In this document: positions 38,774 to 51,261 of the stretch, piece after piece
Layout: every line of letters starts with the position of its first letter
Numbering within the stretch: the first letter of the stretch is position 1
Source: Diphasiastrum complanatum
Lineage: Eukaryota; Streptophyta; Lycopodiopsida; Lycopodiales; Lycopodiaceae
Direction: 5' to 3'
DNA length: 64,000 bases
Assembly: GCA_029204225.1 (NCBI GenBank)
Contig: CM055098.1
Coordinates: forward strand, 53,214,728 to 53,278,727
Notes under the pieces: generated by a model
What the model saw: the letters and a program-made list of their open reading frames with translations, nothing else
What the model was told of the DNA's origin: nothing
The model's database searches: none
Made by a program: the position numbers and the translations under genes

Positions 38774-38775
<2 letters not shown>
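36456..38775. other. 3' flank of the auxilin-like gene, no gene recognised
   Basis: Contains the presumed 3' UTR of the auxilin-like gene (no canonical AATAAA seen close to the stop) and a tandem repeat at 36937-37300. The remaining frames are short and unsupported. Confidence 0.4.
36937..37300. repeat. Tandem duplication, period 181 bp
   Basis: Units start CCATGTTCTGAG at 36937 and 37118 and share TTTGAGATTTGT(T/C)A, CTCACTG(G/T)TGCCATGTAAGCA and TTTTGCTTCTTTT. Confidence 0.85.

Positions 38776-38825
<50 letters not shown>
38776..38825. repeat. (CT)n microsatellite
   Basis: About 25 uninterrupted CT units. Confidence 0.95.
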
Positions 38826-38828
<3 letters not shown>

Positions 38829-41800
38829 TGCCTCTCCAATGATGGTGCCCTAGTGCGTTGTTGCAACTCGTTGATTGCGTGCTCTTGTTCATCATCTGTT
38901 GTAACTCTACTGCTCGTTGGGCAAATGATCCATGCTGTTATGGTCTCTTGTTCCATCATCTATTGCCCTATCCATGTGGGCAAATGAGTCGTAGAAATCT
39001 AATGATCATTGCTAGTTGCTGTGAAAATTCACACTTGATCTCCTAAGCTTGGCTCATGCACTATAGATCACCTATTGATTGAAATCCCAAGATCAATGAC
39101 AAGATCCAAGGCAAAAAGACCATTCTACATGCATTCATTCATTACCAAAAGGTGTTTCACACATGTGGATGAGTTCATGAATTAAAATAAGTTCTAACAA
39201 GCTCCTCTCCTTGAGTAGAGAGAGAGAATATCGCTTTTGGGCTCACCTAGAGAGAGAAGGCAATATAAGCAAAATTGGCAAGTCTCCAAATTGACTCAAA
39301 AAAACTCATATCTCATACATTAATGAAGGGAATGAAAGTACACAAAGAAACTTATGGAGATCCAAGCTTAATTCCTATTGGACCCCTTAAACATAGCCTC
39401 TCTAATTCTATTGGATGTGTGATGCAACATCTCTCTCTTTTGATTGGACCTTTCCAACACATCTCTCTCTTACGATTGGACCCTTTGACTTTTGCCACCA
39501 CATAGGGTGCATCACTCATCAAACCTAAACTTGACATGTGTAAGTAATCTAACTAGCTCAAGTTACATCACAATTGAATTTTGGCCTAATCATGACAAAA
39601 CATGTGTACTTGACCATTTGACCATTAAAGTCAAAATTGGCCCTATCACCTAGTGACACCAAGATGCTTGACTAGCAATCTTTATGATACCCCTAAAGTC
39701 AACATTATAAACTATTTCTAACTATTTTACACATGTGAGAACATGCTCCACACGTGTGAAATGTACTCACAAACATAAAATCATAAAATAACCAAGATAG
39801 ATTTTTGACAAATTTTCACAATTGTGGTTGCCATGAGTAGAAGGCTTTTAAAAAGTTGGCTGGAGAAGCTAGAATTATGACCAAGAACAAGAAGGGAGAT
39901 AACATGGGGAGCTCTCCTTGCTCATATGCAAACTAGAGGTACCACTTGCCCTTGTTCCTCAATCATCTTCTATTGACTCCATCGCTTAGCCCCAACATCT
40001 TTTGCAACTCAAACTACATCTGCTTTGGTGCCTCTCTATGATATGCCTCATGCCATTCCTATCTCTCCTTCTATGTCTAATAATGAGCTTAATATCGCTC
40101 TTCCCTTAACCCCCTATCAAGAATTGATGTTTCTATCTACTCCAACAAAAGATTTGACTCATTTGATCTCTCTATTGTGTGAAGGCACAAACAATCTGTA
40201 CACGATAGTGCAATAATCGATGCCCTAGCAGTCGCTTTCACGCATTGAGCCCTAGGAAGCAAAGAACCACACCACAAGGAGGCTTCATACATCCTGAAAC
40301 ATCCAAGTAAATCTAATGTCCTAGTTTCTTTCATCTCCACTATATCATTGAACGCTGGTTGTGAGAACAAAAGGCCCTCAATGTCTGTGTGAAAGACATC
40401 CTCGACTCTTAGGATGCTCTTGGAGAAGCCAGAAATGTTTTGGACGAAAACCTGGAACACCATAGCAACGGTCTGGATACAACTTGTGCACCAAGAAGGA
40501 CATTAATACTCGTCTTATGTTTCACTTCGTTGAAGTCTAGGTGCGATGTGCTACGAAGATGATCTAACTTAAAGATACTAAGATCTTACTTATGTACAAG
40601 TTGTGGAACTCCAATTGCCACAATTATTGTGGTTGTGCAAGTTTAGTCATATAATGGTGGCAAGACCCGACAATAAGCCAAATGCGTTGACCACATGGAA
40701 CGAATTTAGAAAGGCTTTTTACTTCCCCTTTATAACGATTTTGAGTACTATCATCGTTTTGCTACTTTGCATATGGGCACCAACTCACTTGAAGTCTACT
40801 AATTTTGCAAGAGTTTTAAAACCTAGTGGCACATTTCGCCTCACACCTGGACTCTACTTTGATGTAATTGTATTTTATTCTCACTCTACTAGAGAACATC
40901 AACTTGAAGTTTGAAAAAAATCAACCTTGAACTTGAAAGATGTGGTATGTTTTGCCAAATTTATTGGCATTGTCGTACATGTTCCCAAAAGGAGAAATTT
41001 GTGGCATAGTCCAAGTTCAAAGATAAAAAGCTTTTGAACTCATAACAAAAAAGTTCAAAGAGAAGTTTTATAACACAGGCACTCAAAATATTAAAAATAT
41101 ACTTTTTAGGATGAATCAAGTATTGACAAGGCTAGAAGCCATGGTTTATGTATTTTTGCATGTGGAAAAGGGAGGTCTTTTAAATGATTTTCCAAAGTAA
41201 TGTAAAAAGTCTCGAGTCCTATTATAATATTTTAAGTTACCAAGTGAGTCTTAGATTTCTCATGTTGATGTTATTTTCACAGACAACAATTTATGTGAAA
41301 GTTGTTTTGACACAATTATTATTTTTGGTCCTAATCATCTTATTAGGATGATTAGCTTCATTAAAGACCAAGCCATACATGTCTTCTTCAATGATGGCTC
41401 AACTACAATTTTCTCAATGACGTGCAAAAGCTTCAAGCGACAACTGTACCAAGTAACAGTTGGTATGCGGTGAAGATGGCTACGTGAAAGGATCATGAAA
41501 TCTAGTACCAGATCATTCCTTGCTTACTGTTATAGATTCATCATATGTAGAGAATTTAGATTTTAACATAAAGAATCTAGATAACGTAGATCCAATACTG
41601 CACGTAAAGAGTTGTTTTATGGTAAAAATGAGCTGTTAAAGAAGGATTGTTTAGCACATAATTTAAATTCTTGCATGGAAGGTCATGTCAAGCTTCTTGT
41701 ACTTTGTATGTTTTGGCTTTGGAAACTAATAACAAATTTTTCTTTTTTGGGTGGATATGATATTCATGTTTTAAATAATGGTTAATCACATTTCTTTGAT

Positions 41801-42110
41801 GATATGTTTCTTAATAATTTCTTGGGTGAGTATTCACTTGTTGGTAGGATCTTAAGGAGAACTAGAGAAGACTTCGAGGATGATTTTTTTGGAGTTGTTT
41901 GTTGGTCTCCCATCTTCTAGAAGTGTGGAGTGTCAAACTTCTTGTATTGTTATAGCCCACATGTATTGTTATTCTGGTACATAACAAGCCAAAAGGCGGA
42001 GGATGAAATTGCTTGGCAACTATAAAGGGTATCTTAGAATGTGTCACATTAAATCTAGGTAGTTTCCTTGAGGTGCACCAGTACTTGTGGTTGGGAAAAA
42101 AGAGGGAAGC
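38826..42110. other. AT-rich stretch without a recognised gene
   Basis: Short frames only. A minus-strand frame at 40137-40463 (108 codons, with ILRVEDVFHTDIEGLLFSQP) has protein-like composition but no family I recognise. A short gag-like phrase ALTTWNEFRKAFY near 40685-40725 hints at a decayed retroelement. Confidence 0.35.
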
Positions 42111-42127
42111 TTAAATCCTCAACAATG

Positions 42128-42470
42128 GCTTTTTTTTTTTTTTGCAAATAAGCAGAGCAGTTTGTATTAATGTGTAAGAAGGTATACTATACAACAACAT
42201 TGGAGAGGTTGTGACGAAGTCTCTCCACAGAACACAGGAGCCAGCCCCTAAGTTTAGTGAGGGCTTTGAGATAATTGGATTGATTGGACTTTTTCTTTTC
42301 GTACAACTTTTGGACTGACCTAAAGTAATTGTGAAGCATATCCCAGAGACCAGACAAAACAAGATTTGGACTTATAACAGCCCCAAAAACTTGAGTTCCT
42401 AAGTTTCCAGATAGCCCAAACCAGAGCAACACGACAAGAGAGCTAGAGTAAGGCTTCTACTTTACTAACA
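42128..42470 (-). mobile_element. 5'-truncated LINE 3' end with poly-A
   Basis: On the minus strand, ALVWAIWKLRN (about 42390-42430) matches the C-terminal region of plant LINE ORF2. It is followed by a 3' UTR ending ACAAACTGCTCTGC and an A-run at 42129-42144. This is the usual form of a dead-on-arrival LINE insertion. Confidence 0.7.
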
Positions 42471-42539
42471 AGACCCAAGAGCCATGGAAGCTCCTCCAGA
42501 AAGGACAAGCCTACAAACCTAGAGACCTCTATGAGTAAT

Positions 42540-42959
42540 TATTTTAGTGGTTCATTTTGATCACAAAAGAGAATGGTGTGCTCCATAGGAGCAAATGTTT
42601 CGTCAAAGTCAATAACTTTGCTTTGTTCGTAATTTTTGACCACAAAGCCTTGTGTTCACAATCGATTCATCAGTATGAAACTTAGTTTTATACACTCATT
42701 TACTGTTAATGGGTTTCTTACCAACTAGGAGTTCAACTAGATCCCATGTACCATGTCTATGGATTGAGTCCATCTCATCCTCCATAGACCCTTGCCATTC
42801 CATGAGATCCTTTGCCCCTTCATAGGATGCTGGCTCTTGTCTCTTCATGATGTCACTCATGAGGGCGTAATTTACATGGTAACGATCAGAAGCTTTTCTC
42901 TCTTGTTGATCTTCTCCCATCTCCCTGCGAGCTTGATCCTGGTAAATTCGTCTTCGCAT
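42540..42959 (-). pseudogene. Copia reverse transcriptase lead-in fragment
   Basis: The minus-strand frame EPASYEGAKDLMEWQGSMED, then EMDSIHRHGTWDLVELLVGK, is the region just before copia reverse transcriptase. A second frame further along gives IDFDETFAPM, the next conserved block. The intervening KW motif region is damaged. The fragment joins the LINE tail region, suggesting the LINE inserted in it. Confidence 0.8.
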
Positions 42960-45900
42960 CTTTCATAATGGTTTCATACCATTTTGGTACCTTTAAATTA
43001 GGTGATACACTTTTTGGCGAGTAGGTATCCCAAGGAGTGTCTAGATACATCCTCTTGCTTCCCACATGCTTTATTAGAAAATGTGAACTCCTACAACTTT
43101 GTTGCGACGCGAAGCGAAGGGCACGGTGCCCGGGTTTATTGCAGAGGAAACACAGATTGTGTTAAGCGCTGCCAGCCGTGCTTTGTCTTTTACCACTTAC
43201 ATCCTAAGTAGTGTCCTCAATATGTGGACTACTATTGATCTAGCAATGCAACATAAAAAGATCCACATCTTTGAAAAGTTAAACTTTGGTAAGGCCTTTG
43301 ACCAAGTTACCTAGAGTTTGTTTTTCGTTGCTTCTTGAAGATATGTAATAACATAAAGGTTTTTCCCCTTTGTATTTGGCGATACCATTATATAGCACAA
43401 TCATTCATTTGATTTTTTTTAACAAATAAACAAAGTCATAGTTACCTTACAAGTTTGTAAGGTACTACTTTCTATTATTAGAAAATCAAACAAGGCCTTA
43501 CACAGGTAATGCTTGTCGAACTTATTATATATAAAAAGTTTATAGAGAAAAAATTACCTAGTGGTTATTATGATGGGGAAGTCCCTCAAATGCCCTCTCC
43601 AATCTAGAAAATAGAATGTTGATTCATCATTTAATCAATATTGTTGGCCATTTATAATACATGCCCAATGCATGGTGTAAACAAATACTGAGGGCTCTCA
43701 TAGCCTCAATTTTGTAAGCAATGTAATTAAATAAAAGTCAAACACCACATAATGGTGCACTTGTATTGCACAAAGTGCCATTAGCTATAAATACACCTGG
43801 AAGCGTTAGAAAGAATAAGCAGTTGATTTTGGTTAAGTGCCTCGAAGCATAGTAGGGAGTTTATGTAGTGTGGCTCAAAGTAGAATATTGCCAAAGCATT
43901 GTAAAGTCGAGTTACTTGCAAAATAAGTAAAAGCAAGTTAACTTGGACTCTTAAGTTTTAGAAATGAGCCAATAAGAAATTGCCACTTTAGCTCTTTTGG
44001 GCCCAACTACATAAGGGCCAGAGCCTTTGTATTTTATGTTCACAACTTTCATTTGATCAATCAAAGGGTTGAGTTCTCTCCTATTTTGTGTCTTGTGAAT
44101 ACTTTGAGAGATAGAGAAAGAGAGAGAGTTGTGAGATGAATGTTTTTGCTTATGCTTGGATGTTTACTTTTCTATTGCACATGTATGATGCCTAGATCGC
44201 TAGTCTTGTGTACGGTTTGTTGCAAAACGTTATGCGAGTCAAAACATGCTGAGATATGGATCCGCGCAAATGTCTTCCATGCTCTTTCACTAGTCTCCCC
44301 TTCCTATCTCCTCTCTTTGTTGAAGCACATATCATAGGTGTGTTAGATCCATATCAAGGACTTTAGGCCAAAGTAGGTAGATTTTCCTTATGCCAAGCCT
44401 TGGAACCCAAGAGTGGCCAAGAGCAATGAAGGGTATGACGCCCACAAACAGCCAAGGAGTAAGAATAGAGTTAGATTCACCATTCACATGCATTTTTTAG
44501 AATCTATGATAATCCTCCAATCGGACGTAGCTTAGGCTTTGAAATGGGTAGCTAGTGACAATTGCCCATACCACTGCTGCTGCTGCTCAGGTTGGGGTGG
44601 CATTTCTTGTTTCGTTGTTGTCAAATTCAGATGACCCACTTCTCCTATTGCGAGACTAGTTTTCAGACTTTACATCACCCCCATTAGATCGATTCCCGAC
44701 CTCTCTATACTACAACAGAGTGGATTCTTCCTTTTACTTTCCCACTCGTCACTTTTGAGGACTTTTTGTTGTTTTCGACATGGTTTTATGTCATCAATCA
44801 TCTTGTTAGGTGTATGTTGCTTGTGTGAACCTTAGTTATAGTTTTTATTTGGTCAAGCTTTAGTTTTCTACTAATTTTTTGCAAAGTGCAAGCCTCTTTC
44901 TAGTAGACAAGTGTTTATCATTCTGTAGTGAGCCTTTTCAAAAAACACTCACCAATAGCAAAAAACACTTGCCTACCTAACAATCTTTAAATTTTGATTT
45001 TTTTTTGGTTATGGATGAATCTTTTCATTTTTAGTCATTTTTGAATTTTATCACAATATTGGTCCCTGCACATGTGAGAGTGAGAATGTTCTGAAATCTT
45101 ACTTCTTTTCTATTCTATTTTCTTCAGCAGATGAGCCATATACTTGTTCGATTGCTTTTCTTGAAGTAAAACTAGTCATTTTTTCAAACCCTCATTCCAC
45201 ATGTGGGAGTGCTTGAAAACATTCACTATTATGCTCAATCGATAGCCCTTGACTTGAGCTTTTTATAGAGGTCTCAACAAACATTTTTATATTGTTTTGA
45301 AAATACTTTTCCCACATGTGTGAGAGCAAGTGTTCTCAGATCTTTATAAAAACATTCACCAACTTGAGCAGGCTTCTGACATTGTGCCTAGCATCCTAAA
45401 AACTTGGCGAATGTTTCCTCGAGTGTACTATCTCCAAAACTAGTGTTTTGTACTATCAATTTTCTGGCAAATCTAGATTGAAGGCAACAACTACCATTTA
45501 TCTATTTTTAGATTTTTTTAGGTTCCTTGATTTTTTGAGAACTTTCCTAAAGTTAAGTAGTCCGTTACTTTTTTACGTAGTGATTAAAGAGAAATTGGAT
45601 TTCTTTAAGATCCTGTCCCCTTTTCTTGAACCAAGACTGGTTTTTCAAACATTCATTCCACATGTGGGAGTGTTTGAAAACATTCGCCAATGTGCTCAAA
45701 AGATAGCCCTTGTCCTAAGCTTCCTATAGAGGTCTCAATGAATGTTCTTACCTAGTATTGGAAACACTCGTCCCACACGTGTGAAGGTGAGCATTTTCGG
45801 TTCTTTATAAAAACATTTGTTGACTCTCCTATATGCTTTTGACATTGTTTCTAGTCTACTAAAAATTCGACAAATGTTTTTACTTAGGTTTGCTTCCTCT

Positions 45901-47500
45901 AAAGCTAGTTTAAGAGCATTTCAATGGCTCATACCTAGTAGAACACTTGTCCACCCAATTTTTGATTAGAACTCAACAATTAGTGAATTGGAAGAGTGCA
46001 ATCAGTGACATTTGTGGGGGCTTTGTAGTGATTGAACTTTTCTAATATAAAATTAGCTTAGAAAATTGATCTAGAACCCATCCTAGTGTGACCAAGATAA
46101 ACAAAATTAGATCATTGACTATGTGGGGTCTTGTGGCTATGATCTAGTCCTCTCTTTTTGGTTTCTTAGGATACAACATCATTTCGTAATCACTGTTACT
46201 TATTTCCTTAGGGTAGCGAGTGTAGTATATTAACGTGCCAGGTACATCATTAAGTTGGTTTGAGTTGTATACTGACCAGCTCCTTGTGAAATCTAAGCAC
46301 CATATCCATCTCGATAACAATCAAATTGAGTATCAACATGATTTAAATACAGTGCACCTACCATCCACTTAAACTGTTTTGTATCCTCCATCAGTCATTT
46401 TCCATAGTTGTCGATCCATCTGAAAAATTTCAGTAAGGGGGTACTCACTATTCAATTTAGATTTGAATTTTGATTAGCTATTAGATATAGATGGAATGTC
46501 GAGAGTCCAGTATAAAACCTTGGTCCTCTTCGGATCTAGCATCTATACTTTCAGCAACTAATTTTTGTTTCAACCTTAGATCTCATTGTTGCCTAGTTGA
46601 AGTTTTCTTATCAAGGATAACCATATCATCAGAGCAAGTAGACCTTTGTCATGCCTTGACGATAGGGAGATCCTTGATCAGATCATTGTTTCTTTTGACC
46701 AACAAATTCCATAAAAAAATTAGTCTTGGAAAATACAAAAATAGCACATATCCGAAAAGATGAAAAACAAAGGACAAGTATCCGAACTAGCTATAGTCTC
46801 GATAATTATCATGTAGCTGTTCGAACTTGAATCAACTCGAATCGACAAATTGTCGAATTTGACTGTTGACGTGGTAGTGCTCAAAGTGAAGCTAGTCACC
46901 TATACGAGCCACTCCCACTACTGTGCAATTGCCTTGACAATGACATCAACTATGTCACCATTTGTCTAGATAGCGACAACCACGACTCATTAGAGGAGTT
47001 CCAAAATAAAAAAAGACCCTTTGTAAAGATTTTTTTATTTATTTTTCTTAATTTCGTCCGCCATGTGGCCCAATCAAAATGCTTAAATTTGAAATCTAAG
47101 TAACGTAGATGAAAATAAAAAGTTATAGAAATAAGCTTTAAAAAATTTTAAGTTTGCCGCCAGGCAGGATGGGAGAATGCTATTGGTGGACAATGTCTAC
47201 CCCAAACGTGTGAATATGTCTGACGACATTGTCTCTAGTTAAATATTTAACCACATTGCTTAATATGTTCATAAATTTCAAACTACACAGGTTTTCCAAT
47301 AGTAAGTTACCACATGCATTGGAATTGGTGACATGCATCACAGTTAGATAGTAAGCATAGTTACCACATGTTGTTACTGTGGTCCAATTGTCCGTTCACA
47401 TTTAATAAGTGTCATATAACTTTGAATCGATGTGGTATGTCATAGATTTGAAAATTTGGCGCTGAACTTTGGCAACAATCACTATGGCCACGAGACCAAG
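42960..47500. other. AT-rich intergenic stretch
   Basis: No gene recognised. It holds a roughly 460-bp tandem repeat at about 45060-45880. Confidence 0.4.
45060..45880. repeat. Tandem repeat, period about 460 bp
   Basis: CATTCCACATGTGGGAGTG is found at about 45194 and 45655. Around each copy, GATAGCCCTTG, TATAGAGGTCTCAA, CACA(T/C)GTGTGA and CTTTATAAAAACATT follow in the same order. A third, weaker CACATGTGAGAGTGAG occurs at 45069. Confidence 0.75.
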
Positions 47501-47529
47501 ATCCAAAATTGAATCGGTGATTCTTCACA

Positions 47530-48650
47530 ATGAGAAAGATGAAGCTGGATTACTCATGGCTAGTTCTACTGCATCCGTCTTCAAAAGGCATGTTTAGACC
47601 AAGGAAGAAGGCAAAGATGACATTCAAATCTTATTGGAAAGCAAAGATCCTTGATTTTAGGACTTCTCCAGGAGGCCAATCAATCTCAGAAGTCTTGGTT
47701 CAGCATGTCGATATGCATTCAGAACTGTATCTACAAAATTTCAATATTCATGATCGCCAAAAATGCAACTGTAAGTTTAAAAATTGTTGGGATCTATATT
47801 TTAACATTCATGCTTTTGAAACTTGTTGAAATCATATCGATTATCATATATGTATTGCATTCTTGCAGATTTATATCCATCCAACATGAGTGAATGGGAG
47901 CCAGCATAATCCCTAGCAGGTATATTGGATGTGATTCATTCGGATGTTGGAAAATTACAAAATAGAGGAAGAACTTCTAAGGAGCTTGCAGATAGTGGTA
48001 TATTTTTCTATGATTCCAAGTACATTCCAAATTTGCATGGAGGTTTCGGAAAGCTTGAAGATATACCACTGCCACATTTTGGAAGTGATGAATGGCTTGC
48101 ACTTGATAGTATTGTGTCAAAATCTTTTAGATGCAAATTATTGTTAGATTTGAAAAACTCAATGAAAACTATTAAGAAATCTTCTATGATATTTCGTTAT
48201 TGCATTGTGAGACAAATGCTTAGTCTTACATTAAGTTACTAGAGATGGAAACAAATAAGTGGGACCTGGATGCCACTAGATTAAGACCTTCAAATGGATG
48301 GTCACACAGATTGAAAAGAAGTCCACATTTTCAACAATGAAGATATGCAAACTACAATTGTAGTGGAGGATCATCGGAGCTTGAGTTATATCAGACAAGA
48401 GCTGGTCTTAATGCACAATGAAATTCTACCTGAACACTTCAATGGGAAGCTGGTAAAATTTTATTGTGATTTGCAAATCAGTCAATGATTATGTAATAAA
48501 GAAATTAACAAGTTGCTTATCTTTCATGTAGATACGAAAAAGACAGGAAAACAAAACACCTGCAAGGATCTTCCAACATTGTAGAAGAGCAATAAAAAGC
48601 CATACAATCAATTGTACAAACTGATATCTGTATTCAATAAAATATCACCT
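47530..48650 (+). pseudogene. Left-arm gene 1 (conserved unknown), decayed
   Basis: Two exons are inferred: one ending at 47770 (donor GTAAGT) and one from 47869 (after TTCTTGCAG). The second codes for DVIHSDVGKLQNRGRTSKEL, GIFFYDSKYIP, GGFGKLEDIPLP and, after a short internal deletion, KSSMIFRY and QMLSLT. The same protein is encoded in opposite orientation at 58330-59590, which shows it was a real gene. Stops occur near 47910 and 48240, and AATAAA is at 48637. It converges with the protease gene, whose end is about 110 bp away. I do not recognise the family. Confidence 0.6.
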
Positions 48651-48760
48651 GAATTTGGGGATTTTGTACAACTGTGCAAATCATTCTTTTTCTGAATTCA
48701 CTATATGTCGGTTATTCAATGTATGTCTATATCTCTATATCAGTAAGAAACTATGTCCAT

Positions 48761-49962
48761 CTATTCAACTTGGGTATTTACAAATTGCCCAGCCTCATTT
48801 AAAATATGAACATAGTCTAGCTTAGAAAGCCCAACATCAGTCTTAGTCTTTGGTCCAACAGTTGACCTGGCCAATAGACTAAAAATGAGCTCCTGCCAAA
48901 TTCTATACACTTCGCTAGCTATATAATCATGGAGGGAAAAATGCAATAAACAATATATTAGATGAATATTAATAACAAACAATATCTTACATGAAGATAA
49001 AAGAGAAAAAGCTAACAACTCACCTTCGAAATATCAACATCCTCTTGAAGATTGTACCACTTAAAAAATAATTTGACATTGTATAGAGTACACCATGCAC
49101 AACTAAATGAGTCATTTTGCTGGGGTGTCTACAATACATTCAAATGATTAATAATGGGACGAAGATACTGACACTAAACAATGATGATAAACAAAAATAT
49201 GCAAGAAATGTTCAATGATTACCTCATGTTCACAATTTCACATGTCCCTGCCGTGGGATTCTCTATAGGAAAATATTTACATATAGCCGACAACAACGAG
49301 TCAATATCTTTATGTGTGTTGTTGGCAGAATTCATCTTTACACAACAAAGATTTACGACATTATTTGCTGTAATTTTTACAGAAACTATAGTTAAGCTCC
49401 AGTGATCACTACAAAAAGCATAGAAGAATTCAATTAGATAGATGATACAATGATTATAAGTAAAGAACTAGACAAGTAAAGAAATAGACAAATAAAGAAA
49501 TAGACAAGTAAAGAAATAGACATACTTGGTATGATAAGGCATCAACAAAAACTTCACAGCTGGTGAGCAAGCACCAAGGATACTGTGCGACAGGGTGTCG
49601 TTGTCGTTTTTGATGGCCTGCAGAAAAAAATTGTTGAGAAACTTCAATTCATTCATAGTATCCCTTGCAATATCAAATTGCAGTAGGGGGAGGCCCGCCT
49701 CTATCACTGGATCACTGATAGAAGCCCTTCTGTCCTTCATCTGAATACAGTCTGGGATTTAAAAGTTAAGCTCAAACCCAATTTCTTCTATTTTGAAGAG
49801 AATTGACATGCCGATATTATCTATAGCATCCGATATGTCTTTCTCAAATTTTAAATATTCATCAAAATCTAAATATACTATAGGTTTGAGATTAATGGGA
49901 AGCGGGGGGAGAGTATTCACAATGGATGGAATGTCCAAAATTTTTGTGGCTGAATCGACCAT
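48761..49962 (-). pseudogene. Left-arm Ulp1/C48-like cysteine protease domain, decayed
   Basis: Minus-strand exons inferred: 49962-49526, 49408-about 49223, 49128-49024, and about 48940-48761 (its acceptor appears lost). Together they carry HWSL (catalytic His), MNSANNTH (in place of the usual Asp-Ser block), PQQNDSFSCAW (oxyanion Gln and catalytic Cys) and a helix FFKWYNLQEDVDISK. This order is that of Ulp1-type SUMO proteases, which in plants are often carried by transposons. The right-arm copy has the same exon lengths and phases. A TAA interrupts it near 49757. The H3-like frame lies directly upstream, in another frame, so both may be one gene. Confidence 0.65.
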
Positions 49963-50537
49963 AGTGCTACAGTATTTACAATTTGATCTCCTCTAGATGA
50001 GGAAGGTTGGAGATCCATGTGTCGGACCTTTTTGGGAGCCTGAGCAGAGGATTTTTTGCTCCTTCTAGTGGCAGGTTGCTTGCGAGGCATCTTAGTGGGA
50101 AGGTTAGTCCTGTCAAGGGGTTCGTCCCGAGGAGTAGAGGGTTCACCTTTGTGAAGTTCATAGAACCTCTCCCTCATTCTATACAAAATCTGAAAATATT
50201 TGGCCATTATGGTGACCCGCTTAGCATGGATAGAAAGCAAAAAAGATTCTTTAAAAAAAAGTGCCAAATAGTCCTCTGCGGACTCCTGCAAGCACTACAA
50301 TGTAGCAGGTGTGAACCTGACAAGACTCTGCAGACTATCCCGGGTAATTTGACGGATAGTTCCGTAGAATGATCCCCTTGGTATCAAGAGCAAGGTGGAT
50401 CTCTGATATTTCTTAATCTCAGAGAGCCGTTTGCTCCTATTACGCCTGGTCTGCCGTGGTGGATTAACAGTAGGGGTACTAGTGGATACAATGCTTGGAG
50501 AGAAGAAATCACTTTGGCTCTGTTTGACCCTAGACAT
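49917..50537 (-). pseudogene. Histone H3/CENH3-like protein, one internal TAG
   Basis: The frame starts MSRVKQ, matching the MARTKQ start of H3. A Ser/Pro-rich tail follows, then the fold: SEIKKYQRSTLLLIPRGSF (H3 has REIRRYQKSTELLI; plant CENH3 has LLIP..F), IRQITRDSLQSLVRF, CLQESAEDYLALFF and SIHAKRVTIMAKYFQ (H3 AIHAKRVTIMPKDIQ). Loop 1 is one residue longer than in canonical H3, as in CENH3. A TAG at 50295-50297 (codon 81) interrupts helix 2; otherwise the frame is open through the fold and a basic extension (MPRKQPATRRSKKSSAQAPK at about 150-169). It is read divergently from the gene at 51262 and runs towards the Ulp1-like exons. The histone identity is strong; function, and fusion to the protease, are inference. 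Confidence 0.85.
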
Positions 50538-50599
50538 CAGGGTAGTATCGGATCAGTGCACAATTATCGTAATAGTAATGTGAGCACGATAAGAAGGCT

Positions 50600-51210
50600 C
50601 GCGGAGGTGAGATATGTATGGATGTATCGGTCTTGTGCAAGGGACTACAATGAAAAAAGAAGTAACGACACACAGAAGCGATATGTACGGTCGTAGTATC
50701 GCTCTTGTGCGCACGCAGACAGATGAGGCGATGAGGGAGGAAACGGGGCACATAGAGAAGCGATATGGCATGAAAATCAGAAGAAAAAAAGTGAAAATGA
50801 CTTAGAGCTCGTGAATATGTGGCCTTGTTTTCTTGCATGTGTGGTCACAAGTGTGGCCAAATGATCCAATTAACGATTGCCATGTGTCATGATCCAACGA
50901 ATCAGTACATGACACCTGGCAACTGTACAGCTTCGCACGTGTGGAATTATAAGCAAATTCTAGGACGACACGTGGAAAGTTGATCGTTGACTTGCACGTG
51001 TGAGGCAACTACAAATGGCACGATCCTCGAATTTTTTTTCGCATTTCTCAGGTTTCTCTCATATCGGTTCTCTACGTGTCATATTTTCATATTATTTTCG
51101 TCACATATCGCTTCTCTCTACGTCCCGTTTTCTAACTCATTGTCTCGTTTCTCTGTGTGCGCACATGAGCGATACGTCGACCGTACATATCAATTCTGTG
51201 CGTGCATAAT
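50600..51210. promoter_or_regulatory. Divergent promoter with inverted-repeat arms
   Basis: Arms at about 50668-50801 and 51080-51207 are inverted copies, sharing GATATGTACGGTCG, TATCGCTC(T/A)TGTGCGCAC and AGAGAAGCGATATG. The GATATG(T/G) unit recurs at about 50616, 50680 and 50764 on the left and in inverted form on the right. Between the arms are several CACGTG-like G-boxes (about 50937, 50970, 50995). The arms sit 55-130 bases from the ATGs of the two divergent genes. Confidence 0.6.
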
Positions 51211-51261
51211 GTACTCCTTTGATCTTGGTTACTCCCCTCTTGCATAGAACCGATATTAGGC

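Noticed and set aside
49960-50090. MPRKQPATRRSKK segment as the tail of a second tandem H3 histone
   Set aside because: It resembles the H3 tail PRKQLATKAARK, but no second histone fold follows it; more likely it is a basic linker or nuclear signal.
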